A stretch of 64,000 nucleotides of DNA. It comes from Macrolepiota albuminosa. Its lineage: Eukaryota; Basidiomycota; Agaricomycetes; Agaricales; Agaricaceae. Both the position numbers and the translations under genes were made by a program. Shown here piece by piece: positions 49,053-58,429 of the stretch. Every line of letters begins with the position of its first letter. Position 1 is the first letter of the stretch. The notes under the pieces were generated by a model. The model searched no databases, was not told the DNA's origin, and saw only the letters and a program-made list of their open reading frames with translations. The stretch covers positions 133,101 to 197,100 of the forward strand of contig JAMWFC010000101.1 of the NCBI GenBank assembly GCA_027475525.1. The letters run 5' to 3'.

Positions 49053-49909
49053 TTAAGCTTTGATTCCGACGACAGTATCCTTTACAGCCTGCCAGGATTT
49101 ACGAGCGGTAATATCCTTCCACCACCTAAACCGTTACGTCATTAACTTTACTTCTGAAAAGTAGGACAATCCATACCTAACAACATTGGGGTGTTTTTCG
49201 TCGTACATAATCTTGCTTCCGGCAGCCTCAAGGAGCGCACCATAAGAGAGATGGAAGATATCAACTAGGGTAAATTCCTAATTTTTCTATCAGTCTGGTA
49301 GCATGCATTCACCAGTAAGATTTCGTACATCACCAGCTGTGTACTTCTGCTTGGAGAGAATGACGTCGTAAACCTTAAGCCTATTGTCGAGTTCCTTGAT
49401 GAGGTTATCGAAGACATCCTTGTCGGATTTCATGCCACGGAGTCTGACGAAGGAGTGTAAATTCGCATGTGATCTAATACTAGGAACTCCACCCACGGCT
49501 TGAAGAGCATCTCAGAAACAGCTTTACTTGCATAGGCGTCAAAATTGGCAACCTCGACAGATGCGGCCTGCTCAAAGATAGCCCTCTTTTTAGGGTCGGT
49601 GGGCATCAGTTTGGGGCCCTGGTTGGGAAACTTGTCCTCGAGGTAGCGGCAGATGGCACGACTCTCATAGACAATGAAGCCGTCGTCATCCTTGCGTCAT
49701 CATCAACTAGGAACAAGATGGTTACCGAGATTGCTCACAAGGTACGGGATTTGACCGAAAGGCTGCTTCTCAGTATAGGCAGCAGACTTGTGCTCACCCT
49801 TGGCCACATCGACTTGAACGAGTTCAAAGGGTATCATTTTTTCATACATGAGAACAGCGACTCGACGAGTGCAAGTGGAGACAGGAGATCCGAATAGTTT
49901 CAACACCAT
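49053..49909 (-). CDS. Glutathione S-transferase, phi-like (paralogue 2)
   Basis: Exons 49739-49909, 49497-49690, 49329-49443, 49177-49277 and 49053-49125 have the same lengths as paralogue 1 (171, 194, 115, 101, 73 nt) and close as 217 residues. The N-terminus MVLKLFGSPVSTCTRRVAVL keeps the serine-containing active-site segment expected for phi-like GSTs. KQPFGQIPYLDDDGF and ESRAICRYLED bind glutathione. The C-domain contains FDNLIKELDNRLKVYDVIL and TAGDEFTLVDIFHL, then GWWKDITARKSWQAV. Intron positions are all conserved with paralogue 1 but intron lengths differ. Likely stress- or xenobiotic-related; no regulatory site was identified. Confidence 0.9.
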
Positions 49910-50912
49910 GATGGATGTCAATGTAGTTGTAAGGATGCTAGAGAGTGAAGTGGTAGGCAGAATGCCTAAACGACAGGCGGGTTATTTATACATGTACGTC
50001 ATCTACTTTGCAGGCAAAAAATTCCCAAACGGTCATTCACTGACCTTACAAAACATCTGGTAGAATGCCCCATTATAGTCGACAGATGAGTAAGCCATGG
50101 AGTGGCATGGGTAACCGACTTACGTAGTGGTTCCCAGTCATCAATAGACAGCCAGGCTCGGGTTCCAGGTCTGATGACATTGTGAGCCGAGCTTGGAAGC
50201 AGTTTGGGGCTAGTGTTGATGGTAATAGGTTACCATTTCGCCACGCCGGGTTTTGCCAGCTGGCGATCAAAATGGCATGTTTTCCATAATCACCCATCTG
50301 TTAGCCATAGAAATGGTTGATGTTTTGTGATATATTGTAATGCCTGTATAGGCCATTTCTAGTATGGATATCAAGAACACATTGTCTGTCCTGTTGACTA
50401 CAGTCGTGTGAGTCACCAAGGATTGGTTTCTAAGCAAAAAGTCACATTACTGGTGTTCTACCCACCACCTCTATATCCTTTCACTCATTTGTATGTAATG
50501 GTATCTCCAAAGAGCTTGTGCAGCATGGAATGCCTTGTAAAGTTGTGGAGGATGAAGAGTATAATTTAAGTCTACTATATCTTAGATGTATAATGTCAAA
50601 CATAACTGTTTAGCATGCTTCTACATTAAATTGTTGTATTCATGAAATACAAACATAAAAGACAGCAATATGTATTTGCATGCATTGAGAGTACCATAGA
50701 ATTTAGATCTCAGTGTAATTCCTACAATTACAACTACCTTTGACTATAGATATATTATAGTTATTGCTCTTCCATGTTTGCTTCCATCTCCCTTATATCT
50801 GCCACCTGATCCCTCTGGAAACTTACTTTTTTTCCCCTTTTTTGATCATTATCTTGTGTCTACATACATACATTCTTTGCTCTTGCTTGAGAATATAGCA
50901 ATGTTCTATTGT
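49910..50912. other. Upstream flank of GST paralogue 2, shading into repeat DNA
   Basis: No gene seen. Positions 50700-50880 resemble 54150-54262 (shared TTTGACTATA, TAGTTATTGCT and a TTGATTATCAT-like word), marking another dispersed repeat that was later hit by family C and Tc1 insertions. Confidence 0.45.
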
Positions 50913-50916
50913 CTGG

Positions 50917-51868
50917 TGATGATGCCCAAAAGTAGATCAGTAGCAGATATGGTTTATGGCTACTGACCTGTATAATAAATGCATTGGGCATGCTAAGTTT
51001 TGAGGGAGTCCTGGGCAGTTCCCAGAGAACAAGTCAGAAACGAGTTAAATGGCAAGATTTGGTGCAAGTCAGTAAGAGTGTCTGGCAAGGGATATGCAGC
51101 AAGGATAGTGCGCTAACAATGAAGTGCACCTAAGTGAGGGAGATGCAAATACGAGTAAGTGTGGCAGAAGACATGGCAAGGAAATGAGAGGCTTAGCAAT
51201 GGCTAAGCTGCATAATGCCTGCTGTAGATGCAAGGTGAGTGGATTCCATAAGCGTAACTGCAGCAAGCAGGCTAAGAGTGTTCAGACAGTTGGTGACTAT
51301 GAACTTAGTCAGCTCAGAAGAAATCTGAACCATAGGGTGAACTGAGGGGTGTAAACAGGGTACTCTGTTCTTTTTCTAACTAGTGACCACAGTAAATATT
51401 TATGGTAAAAATGAGTTTGCCATCGCCAAGGAGCAGCAAACTGGAAAGAGTGTAAGTAATTGCTATGCATTAAACTAAATATTGAGAAGTTAATGAGAAT
51501 ACTGTCTGTCCAAGTAACAAGAAGGCACTAAGCAGTGCCAGGCACCAAGGTGAAATGCCAGGCTGTCAGTCGCAGAGAATTACCATCATTCCTACTCATA
51601 AGCACTGCCACCAGCTAGCAATACCACGTGCTGCCTGAGTGATGCCATCTGTTAATGCTTGCCAACGGTGTGATGCCCACTGTCACTTGTCACTTCAGCT
51701 GCCATTGATGCTATCACTAATCAGATATGTTGCTTGCCATGTGTGGCTGTCAGGAATGGCTTAAAATGGATAAATTGCATGCACCAAGTTTGGAATGAGT
51801 GCGGCAAGGTGTCCAGAGCTGATGCTGAGCCTGCCATTGATGCACCTAGCCTATGTGAGGTCCTATCA
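50917..51868 (+). mobile_element. Family C solo LTR-like element, copy 3
   Basis: Starts TGATGATGCCC and ends TCCTATCA, flanked by the direct repeat CTGG at 50913-50916 and 51869-51872. The middle contains GGGCATGCTAAG, TTCCCAGAGAAC and CACTAAGCAGTGCCAGGC-like words shared with the copies at 2272 and 22344. No internal coding sequence. Confidence 0.85.
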
Positions 51869-51872
51869 CTGG

Positions 51873-52814
51873 TTGGTTTTCTCTTGAATAAAGATGCAGT
51901 CCTACACTTTTTTGACAATAGCAACCTTTGCTATCATAGGCTGATCAAATTACCAGTACTATCAACCCTGAATGCTCCTTACATCATCATCTTGTCTATG
52001 CCAAAACAGTTCTTGCATTATTATAGAAAAATTGTTTTGAGCTTTTAGTTTGGTATTTTTTTGGCACATATAATATGGGGTTTACTTTTTGACCTAAACA
52101 CCATGTCATCAGTTCTAATTATCATACTTCTTTGTATATCTTTGATAGCTACTGCTTGGCCTATACATAATATCATGCATAAACAGAAGGAGCTCTATCT
52201 CTCTTCAGTCTTAACACTGACCACATTGGAGCCAACACCTGTACTTAACTGTATTAGCTGGCCAAACTCAGGACATTGTTCTTACTTTGACTTCTTTTTG
52301 TCCTATACATAAACATGTGCTTTCTTTAGACAGTTCTTTGTCCTGATCTTCTGTTTGTTGTGTAATGTCTTCAAATGCAGAAGCTGGATCCAAACAAGCT
52401 ACTGTTAAAGATTGTTATACAAAACTGCCTATCTTGATGGAGAAGAATCATGAAAAACTATAAAACTATATGTCTTGATTTTTTCAACACAAAGGAGATT
52501 GAAGAAGATGATCAGATGTGGTGCCTCCTTGTTGGCATCAAAAATTATTGTATGCATTCATTGCAAGTTAGCATAATCACACTGTAAAGCTGTCATTTAC
52601 TGCTTTTATGAAAGAAATTCACTTGAAATACCTTTTGCCTGACCAAGAACCAAAAATTTGCATCTGTTGTAGTAGAGGAGAGTAAACTGTAGATAGAATT
52701 AAAGCAGATAGTAGGTTAGGCAAAAAGAGATAAAATTAAAAGAAGAAATCAGAATAACATGAAAAATCAACAAAACTGTAAGAGAAACACTTAACATCTG
52801 CAAAACTCCTTCCA
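51873..52814. other. AT-rich stretch without a recognised gene
   Basis: Short open frames (51734-52048, 52061-52312) overlap the end of family C copy 3 or are hydrophobic by composition. Nothing supportable is seen. Confidence 0.4.
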
Positions 52815-52819
52815 CAGAG

Positions 52820-53318
52820 TGTAAGGGCAACCTCTAGGGGCTGTGGCTCAGTCACACAGCTGGCAGAGGGAGATCCAAAGTATATTAGAGTATGTACTGA
52901 CAATATCATAATAACTACTCACCTGGCAGAGGGAGATCCAAAGAGAACAAGTCTAGGGATTCCATATGCCAGGTTGGACACTTCTGGGGCCTCTGAAGCA
53001 TGGGAAACAACTGTACAGTGCAACAAAACCTTAAAAACTTGAAAATTGCCTATACAAACAATTGCACAAATAAGAGGCAAACTCTGGCAAACTCTGACTT
53101 ATGTAAGCAGTCTGGAAGTGGTGCTGAAGGACCCACACTTGTCTGAATGGTAGCTAAAGAATCAGAGCACCTCAAGGGCTGAAAATAGTACTAACAGATA
53201 GTGTTGAAAGAATAGAAATAGTAAAATGAAATAATGTCAGAAGAAATAAGAGAATGAATGAAAGGAGAGCAGAAGAAATAAGGAGTGAAAGAAGGAAGAA
53301 ATGAGGAGTCCCCTGACA
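52820..53318 (-). mobile_element. Family A solo LTR with 5-bp target duplication
   Basis: In plus orientation it runs from TGTAAGGGCAACC to AGTCCCCTGACA, flanked by CAGAG at 52815-52819 and 53319-53323. It carries an internal near-duplication of about 65 bp around CTGGCAGAGGGAGATCC. The 57899 copy has the same structure, so this belongs to the family and is unrelated to the 77-bp artefact. Confidence 0.92.
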
Positions 53319-53483
53319 CAGAGCCAACAAGCACCAGTGACAAGCAGGAGTTGAGTGAGTGTAGAAGCAAGCAAGAGTCAGGCAAAGAACTAGCAAGGCT
53401 ACAATCAGACATCACTAGACAGTTTATAGTAGGTTCAGTGTGTAGGCCAGAAGAACACTGCTATTGTTTAGCCTAGTGTTAAA

Positions 53484-53636
53484 GAGTCAAATTTGTCTGA
53501 ATGATAGCTAAAGAATCAGAGCACTATAGTATTAAAAGAATAAAAACAGTAAAGTGAGAGAATGACAGAAGAAATAAAAAAACAAAGAAAAAGAGAATAA
53601 AGGTGAAAGAGAGAAGAAATGAGGAGTCCTCTGACA
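53484..53636 (-). mobile_element. Family A LTR fragment
   Basis: Matches the last 150 bp of the neighbouring LTR (TTGTCTGAATG...GAGGAGTCCTCTGACA) and is truncated on its left. Same orientation as the solo LTR 150 bp away. Confidence 0.75.
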
Positions 53637-54612
53637 AACTCATGCTATACTATAACTGTCTCTTCATAGTGCCAGATGTAAACTCCAAGTCATCAAATGT
53701 CATATTTTTTGACCAAATAACTCTGAGAGATATAGGCAATATTATACTTTAAAATTATTATTTTTTAATAAAAATAATGCTAATTTTTTCTCTTCTCAAA
53801 AGTTCAAAAAACCAAATCTAGTATTTGTATCTGATATAGATTTTTAAACACACTTTGTAAAAAAGATTGTTGACTCTTGATGTTGTGGTAAAGAATGGCA
53901 ATATTTAATTTGTTTCTATAGTTATGGCTCTGAGCATGACAAGTAGAAATTGGAAAAGGAACTTGCAAACAATGAGGCTCTTGACATGTGATTGGCAGAA
54001 AATAGTAAAGGGTCAGCTTGATCTGTTTTCTTTCACTATATGCCTGCCACTATAGCTTTTCTCACTGAATTTTTGACACATCCATGTGAGCAGTTTCTTT
54101 TACTAACTAATTGTCTTATACTGTATTTTTTTTTCTTATTAGTAACTGTTCTTTTTAAAATAGAGAGAGGTGTAATTCTTATGATTATAACTATCTTTGA
54201 CTATAAATATATGTATAGTTATTGCTTCTTTTTTTGATTATCATTTTATGTCTATATATACTACACTGGCTCAAAAAACTGCGTCAATGTTTGGCCTTTT
54301 TAGAAAGATTCACATGGTGTGCAACACTTACTTAAGCAAAAATCATAAAAGATCACATGACATACAACTGCATCCTGGCTTTATAATAATGTATAGATCA
54401 TGTGATTTGAACAAGAACTTGCTGATTAATGAATCAAACAAAATATTCAATCATTGAGGCAGTTTTTTGACTCACTTTAATTTTCATATTTTCTCAATAC
54501 TTTTCAGCAGTAGAAGATGGAAACACCTTGTGGGAAGTATAAACAATGTCATGTGACCTTGTTTGTACTAATTTGACATGTTCAACTTCCTTTTTGACAC
54601 TTTACCACTATC

Positions 54613-55680
54613 ATGCAACCTATTTCTGCTATCAATTGCTCTTCTGTTGTTTCTTTCCTCAATAAGGGATATTTTCAGCATCAAATCCAAGCAAAAGCTG
54701 GCCTGGGAAAGGGCACTGTAGAGAGAATCAGCAAAGAACTGAAGAGCAACACAGAGAATCATCCTGGAGGTCATCTTTCCAAGCTTATAGTATATGATAA
54801 ATAGTCTATTATTTGTCAAATTACTACTGAGAAGCTGGATAATGCTGTTCAAGCTATACAGTTCATTAATTCTGTCATCTCTAGTCCTGTCAATCCTCAG
54901 ACAGTCAGAAATGCATTGAAGAAGGCAGGTTTTTGCTTAGCAACAAAGAAGAAAGTTCTCATGCTCAAGTTTGCTCAGTATCAAAAAAAACTGGACAGTA
55001 GAGGATTGGAAAAGGGTTTTGTAGAGTGACAAGACAAAGATTAATTGAATTGAATCAAATGAGAAGGTATATGTGTGGAAAATTCCAGGAGAACTACTAT
55101 CTGACCAAAGACAAAGATTAATTGAATTGAATCAAATGAGAAGGTATATGTGTGGAAAATTCCAGGAGAACTACTATCTGACCACACTACTATACCAACT
55201 GTCAAGCATGGAGGAAACAATTTAATGGTATGGGGCTGCATGGGTTGGAATGGAGTAGGGAAGCTCATAGAAGTTCAGGAGAAGATGGATGCTGCACAGT
55301 ATTGTGAGATTTTGAATGAGAGAGTGGTAGAAAGCTTTGAAAAGTTGGAAATTGAAGAGGAAGAACAATATTTTCAGCAGGACAATGACTCAAAACACAT
55401 CTTCCAATGGGCAACAACCTAGCTTTCTGATAACAACATCATTGTAATATCTTGGCCTGCCCAATCCTCTAACCTCTATCACATTGAACACCTTTGGGTT
55501 TACATCAAGTACAAACTTTTGGAGTATGAGGTACCCTCTAAAGAAGTGCATGAGTTGTGGGAGAGAGTGATCAAGAAGTAGAATGAAATATCACCAGAGG
55601 TGTGTCAAAGCCTCATAGAGAGCATGCCTAGAAGGATCAAAGCAGTTATAAAGGCAAATGGAGGCCATATTAAGTACTAG
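54613..55680 (+). pseudogene. Tc1-type transposase, broken
   Basis: N-terminal helix-turn-helix: SSVVSFLNKGYFQHQIQAKA then GLGKGTVERISKEL and ENHPGG. The middle has TVRNALKKAGF, WTVEDWKRVL and then SDKTKIN, where TAG and TGA replace an expected Trp and Arg codon (C to T type changes). The DDE core continues with HGGNNLMVWGCMGWNGVG, YFQQDNDSKH and SSNLYHIEHLW. Breaks: TAG at 54802-54804, a frame change in the A-run near 54982-54990, internal stops, and the 77-bp duplication at 55032-55185, whose removal rejoins SDKTKIN...GELLSD with the HGGNN part in one frame. Confidence 0.88.
55032..55185. repeat. Perfect 77-bp tandem duplication no. 12 (inside Tc1 transposase)
   Basis: Copies at 55032-55108 and 55109-55185. 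Flanking coding is in frames 2 and 1 of the window, and removing one copy makes them the same. Confidence 0.97.
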
Positions 55681-56039
55681 ATATGAAAATTAAAGTAAAT
55701 TAAAGTGGGTTAAAAAACTGCTTCAATAATTGAATATTTTGTTTGATTTTTTAATCAGCAAGTTCTTGTTCAAATCACATGATCTATGTATCATTATAAA
55801 GCCAGGATACAGTTGTATGTCATGTGATTATTTACAATTTTTTGGCTTAGATACTATTCCACCTCTTTAGTTCAGAGTTTCCTCTGAGTCGGACAAAACA
55901 ATGTTTTGCCACAACCAGCCATCATTAGTAATTCAAACAAGATATACAATGTAATATAACATACTTGATGTGTTTCCGACTTAGTCTGGGGTGAGACAAT
56001 GTCTTGTTGCTGAGTCTCTTAGTATAAATGGATGAAGCC

Positions 56040-57780
56040 AGTTGTCACGCCTGCCGATTCAGCAGCAGGGTGGAGTCTAAAATTCTTTTGCATCCACGTT
56101 GTGTCTCCATCAATTAGCTCTTTATCACACAACTTTTTGTCATATCTTATAGCACCATCTTGCTGTCTGCAATGCTCTAAGAACTACAAAGAGTGACTTT
56201 AGGCAGCTATTCAAGAGGTTAATAATAGGATTTACTTGTCTTATGCTGAAGCTGCTCATGAACTTAAGGTCAGTGCTAATTGTTTATCAGTTGATAAGTG
56301 CTGAAAATACATTACTTATAGGTCAACCCAAAAACTCTGAGTGACAGATCTTGCAATAAGCATCAATTACATCACAAGGGATATGAAAAATGTCAGCTCT
56401 TGTTTGCAGAACAAGAACAGGTTCTTCTTGCTTAGACAGATAAGGCCGTGATCTCAGGTGAACCTTTTTCAATTTTGACTTTGCATGGATATATCCAGGA
56501 GATTTGTGGTACTATGCCAGGAAAGAATTGGTGCTATCAATTTCTGCAATAACATCCAGCTGTTGTAACAGCAAAACTGAGCAGACTAGATCCAAAATAA
56601 GCAAAAAATTTTAATCCTACAACTATTTGTGATTATTATAATTACTGAAATAATTTGGAGAAGCATTACCCTTCAGGTATACCACCTGAGCACAAATGGA
56701 ATATAGACAAAAAAGGATTGCAGTATGGAGGAGATCGTCAAAACAATGGTCAAAAATAATTTTTATTTTAGACATTGAAAACAACAATATTATATTCAAA
56801 GTAACAATTTAGAGCTTGCCACTATCATGAAATATGTATCTGCTGCTCAAGATTCTCTTTCACCATCATTTGTGATTTTGAAGGAATTGAAAGGTAAAAT
56901 GCCTTTAATTTTGTAAGTTCAAGTAAACTGATTACTTTTTAGTATTGCTACTTCAGACTCTGGATAGACTGATTGCAAACTTGCTGTTTTATGGTTGGAA
57001 AAAGTTTTTGCTCCATTTGCAAAATCTTGCAGAGTGACAGAAGACATTCTAGTCATTTTGCTAGTTGATGGACATACCTTCCATGAGACCGACGCTATAC
57101 GGCGTAAAGCATATAAACATGACATTATTTTTTTGTGTCTATCATCAAAAACTACACATAAACTCTAGCCTTTGGATGTTGCTATCTACTCATCTATTCA
57201 ACACCAGTGGTCCAATCACTGCTCAGAACGCATTGCAGCAGAGATTGAAATAGACCGTTATAATATCATTCACAACTATATGGCTGTGCGAGGTGTTTTG
57301 ACACCTGAACTCATTCAAACATCTTTTTGAGCTACTGGAATAAAACCTTTAAATCCTTCACTCTTTACTCCAGAAGACTTTGCACTAAGTATGGCTTCAT
57401 CAACTCAGGCACATGTTCCTGAGACATATCCTCATGAGGTGCCCAGTTCTCCTTCCACAGATTTTACTAATTCAGATACCTTCAACTTTGAATACAATGA
57501 GGAAATGGATAATGAAAAAAAAAACAGAAGGAAAGTGTGCTGGAAGGGAGTAATGTTGATGAAGAAATACAGATCTATTCTTCAGGTTTTCAGAACACAA
57601 GCATGATGACACATCATTCATCTTCTGCTGCCAACTTATCCATCATTCTTAATTCCCAGCTATCTTCAGCCTTACTTGTTCAAAATGAACAAAAAAGTTC
57701 TTTTGAGCTTTTTTCCAAAATTTGCCTTCTTTGCAGACAAATGAAAGCATACAAAAAAACTGTCTCACATTTCTGAGCTG
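56040..57780 (+). pseudogene. Fot1/Pogo-type (DDE-1) transposase, heavily decayed
   Basis: Pieces of a Pogo-like transposase appear in order: AIQEVNNRIYLSYAEAAHEL near 56200, GLAVWRRSSK-like and NKYF-like remains near 56720, LLVDGHTFHETDA-like near 57060, HDIIFLCLSSKTTHKLQPLD near 57115, YNIIHNYMAVRGVLTPELI near 57260 and then SFRATGIKPLNPSLFTPEDF-like residues near 57330 and SSTQAHVPETYPHEVPSSPS near 57395. The last pieces are typical of fungal DDE-1 transposases. Frequent stops and frame changes make it inactive, and terminal repeats were not found. Confidence 0.75.
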
Positions 57781-57898
57781 AGGTTAGTGCTTCTAATCAC
57801 ATTGCATGTTGGCATGCCATGAAATTGGAGATGTTTGCACAAAATTAGATAATGCAAAAAAGAAGAAGATGCGTGGCTCAACAAAAATCAAAGCATGG

Positions 57899-58407
57899 TG
57901 TAAGGGTGACCTCTAGAGGCTGTGGCTCAGTCACACAGCTGGCAGAGGGAGATCCAAAGTGTATTAGAGTATGTACTGACAATATCATAATAACTACTTA
58001 CCTGGCAGAGGGAGAACAAGTCTAGAGATTCCCTATGCCAGGTTGGATGCTTCTGGGGCTTCTGAAGCATGGGAAACAACTGTACAGTACAACAAAACCT
58101 TAAAAACTCAAAAATTGACTAACCAAACAACTGTGCAAACAAGGCAGGAAAACTCTGAACTTTAAAAGTCAGAAAGGCAAACTCTGGCTTATATAAGCAG
58201 TCTGAAAGCGGTGCTGAAGGGCCCACACTTGTCTAAATGGTAGCTAAAGAACCAAAGCACCTCAAGGGCTGAGAGTAGTATTAACAGATAGTGTTGAAAG
58301 AATAGAAACAGTAAAATGAAATAATGTCAGAAGAAATAAGAGAATGAATAAAGGGAGAGTGAAGAGATAAAGAGTGAGAAAAGGAAGAAATGAGGAGTCC
58401 TCTGACA
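57899..58407 (-). mobile_element. Family A LTR, 3' LTR of the Gypsy element
   Basis: Plus orientation runs TGTAAGGGTGACC to AGTCCTCTGACA. On its inner side (58408-58422) is a purine run, read on the minus strand as AGAGGGGGGG then TGA, in the right place for the polypurine tract. This ties the LTR family to the adjacent pol remnant. The partner 5' LTR is missing. Confidence 0.88.
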
Positions 58408-58429
58408 TCACCCCCCCTCTAAAGTGCAG

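Larger units (their letters stand above)
54264..55855 (+). mobile_element. Tc1-type DNA transposon, decayed
   Basis: The left arm (about 54330-54478) and right arm (about 55697-55850) are inverted repeats of about 150 bp, pairing along CAAGTTCTTGTTCAAATCAC and CAAAATATTCAAT. A third, inverted copy of the AAAAAACTGC tip lies at the far left (54264-54288), next to TA. The matching outer tip on the right was not found, so the right end is probably lost. The enclosed transposase is annotated separately. Confidence 0.8.

Noticed and set aside
52858..52990. A further member of the 77-bp duplication series
   Set aside because: The spacing is about 65 bp, copies are imperfect, and the same structure occurs in the LTR at 57899, so it belongs to the LTR family.
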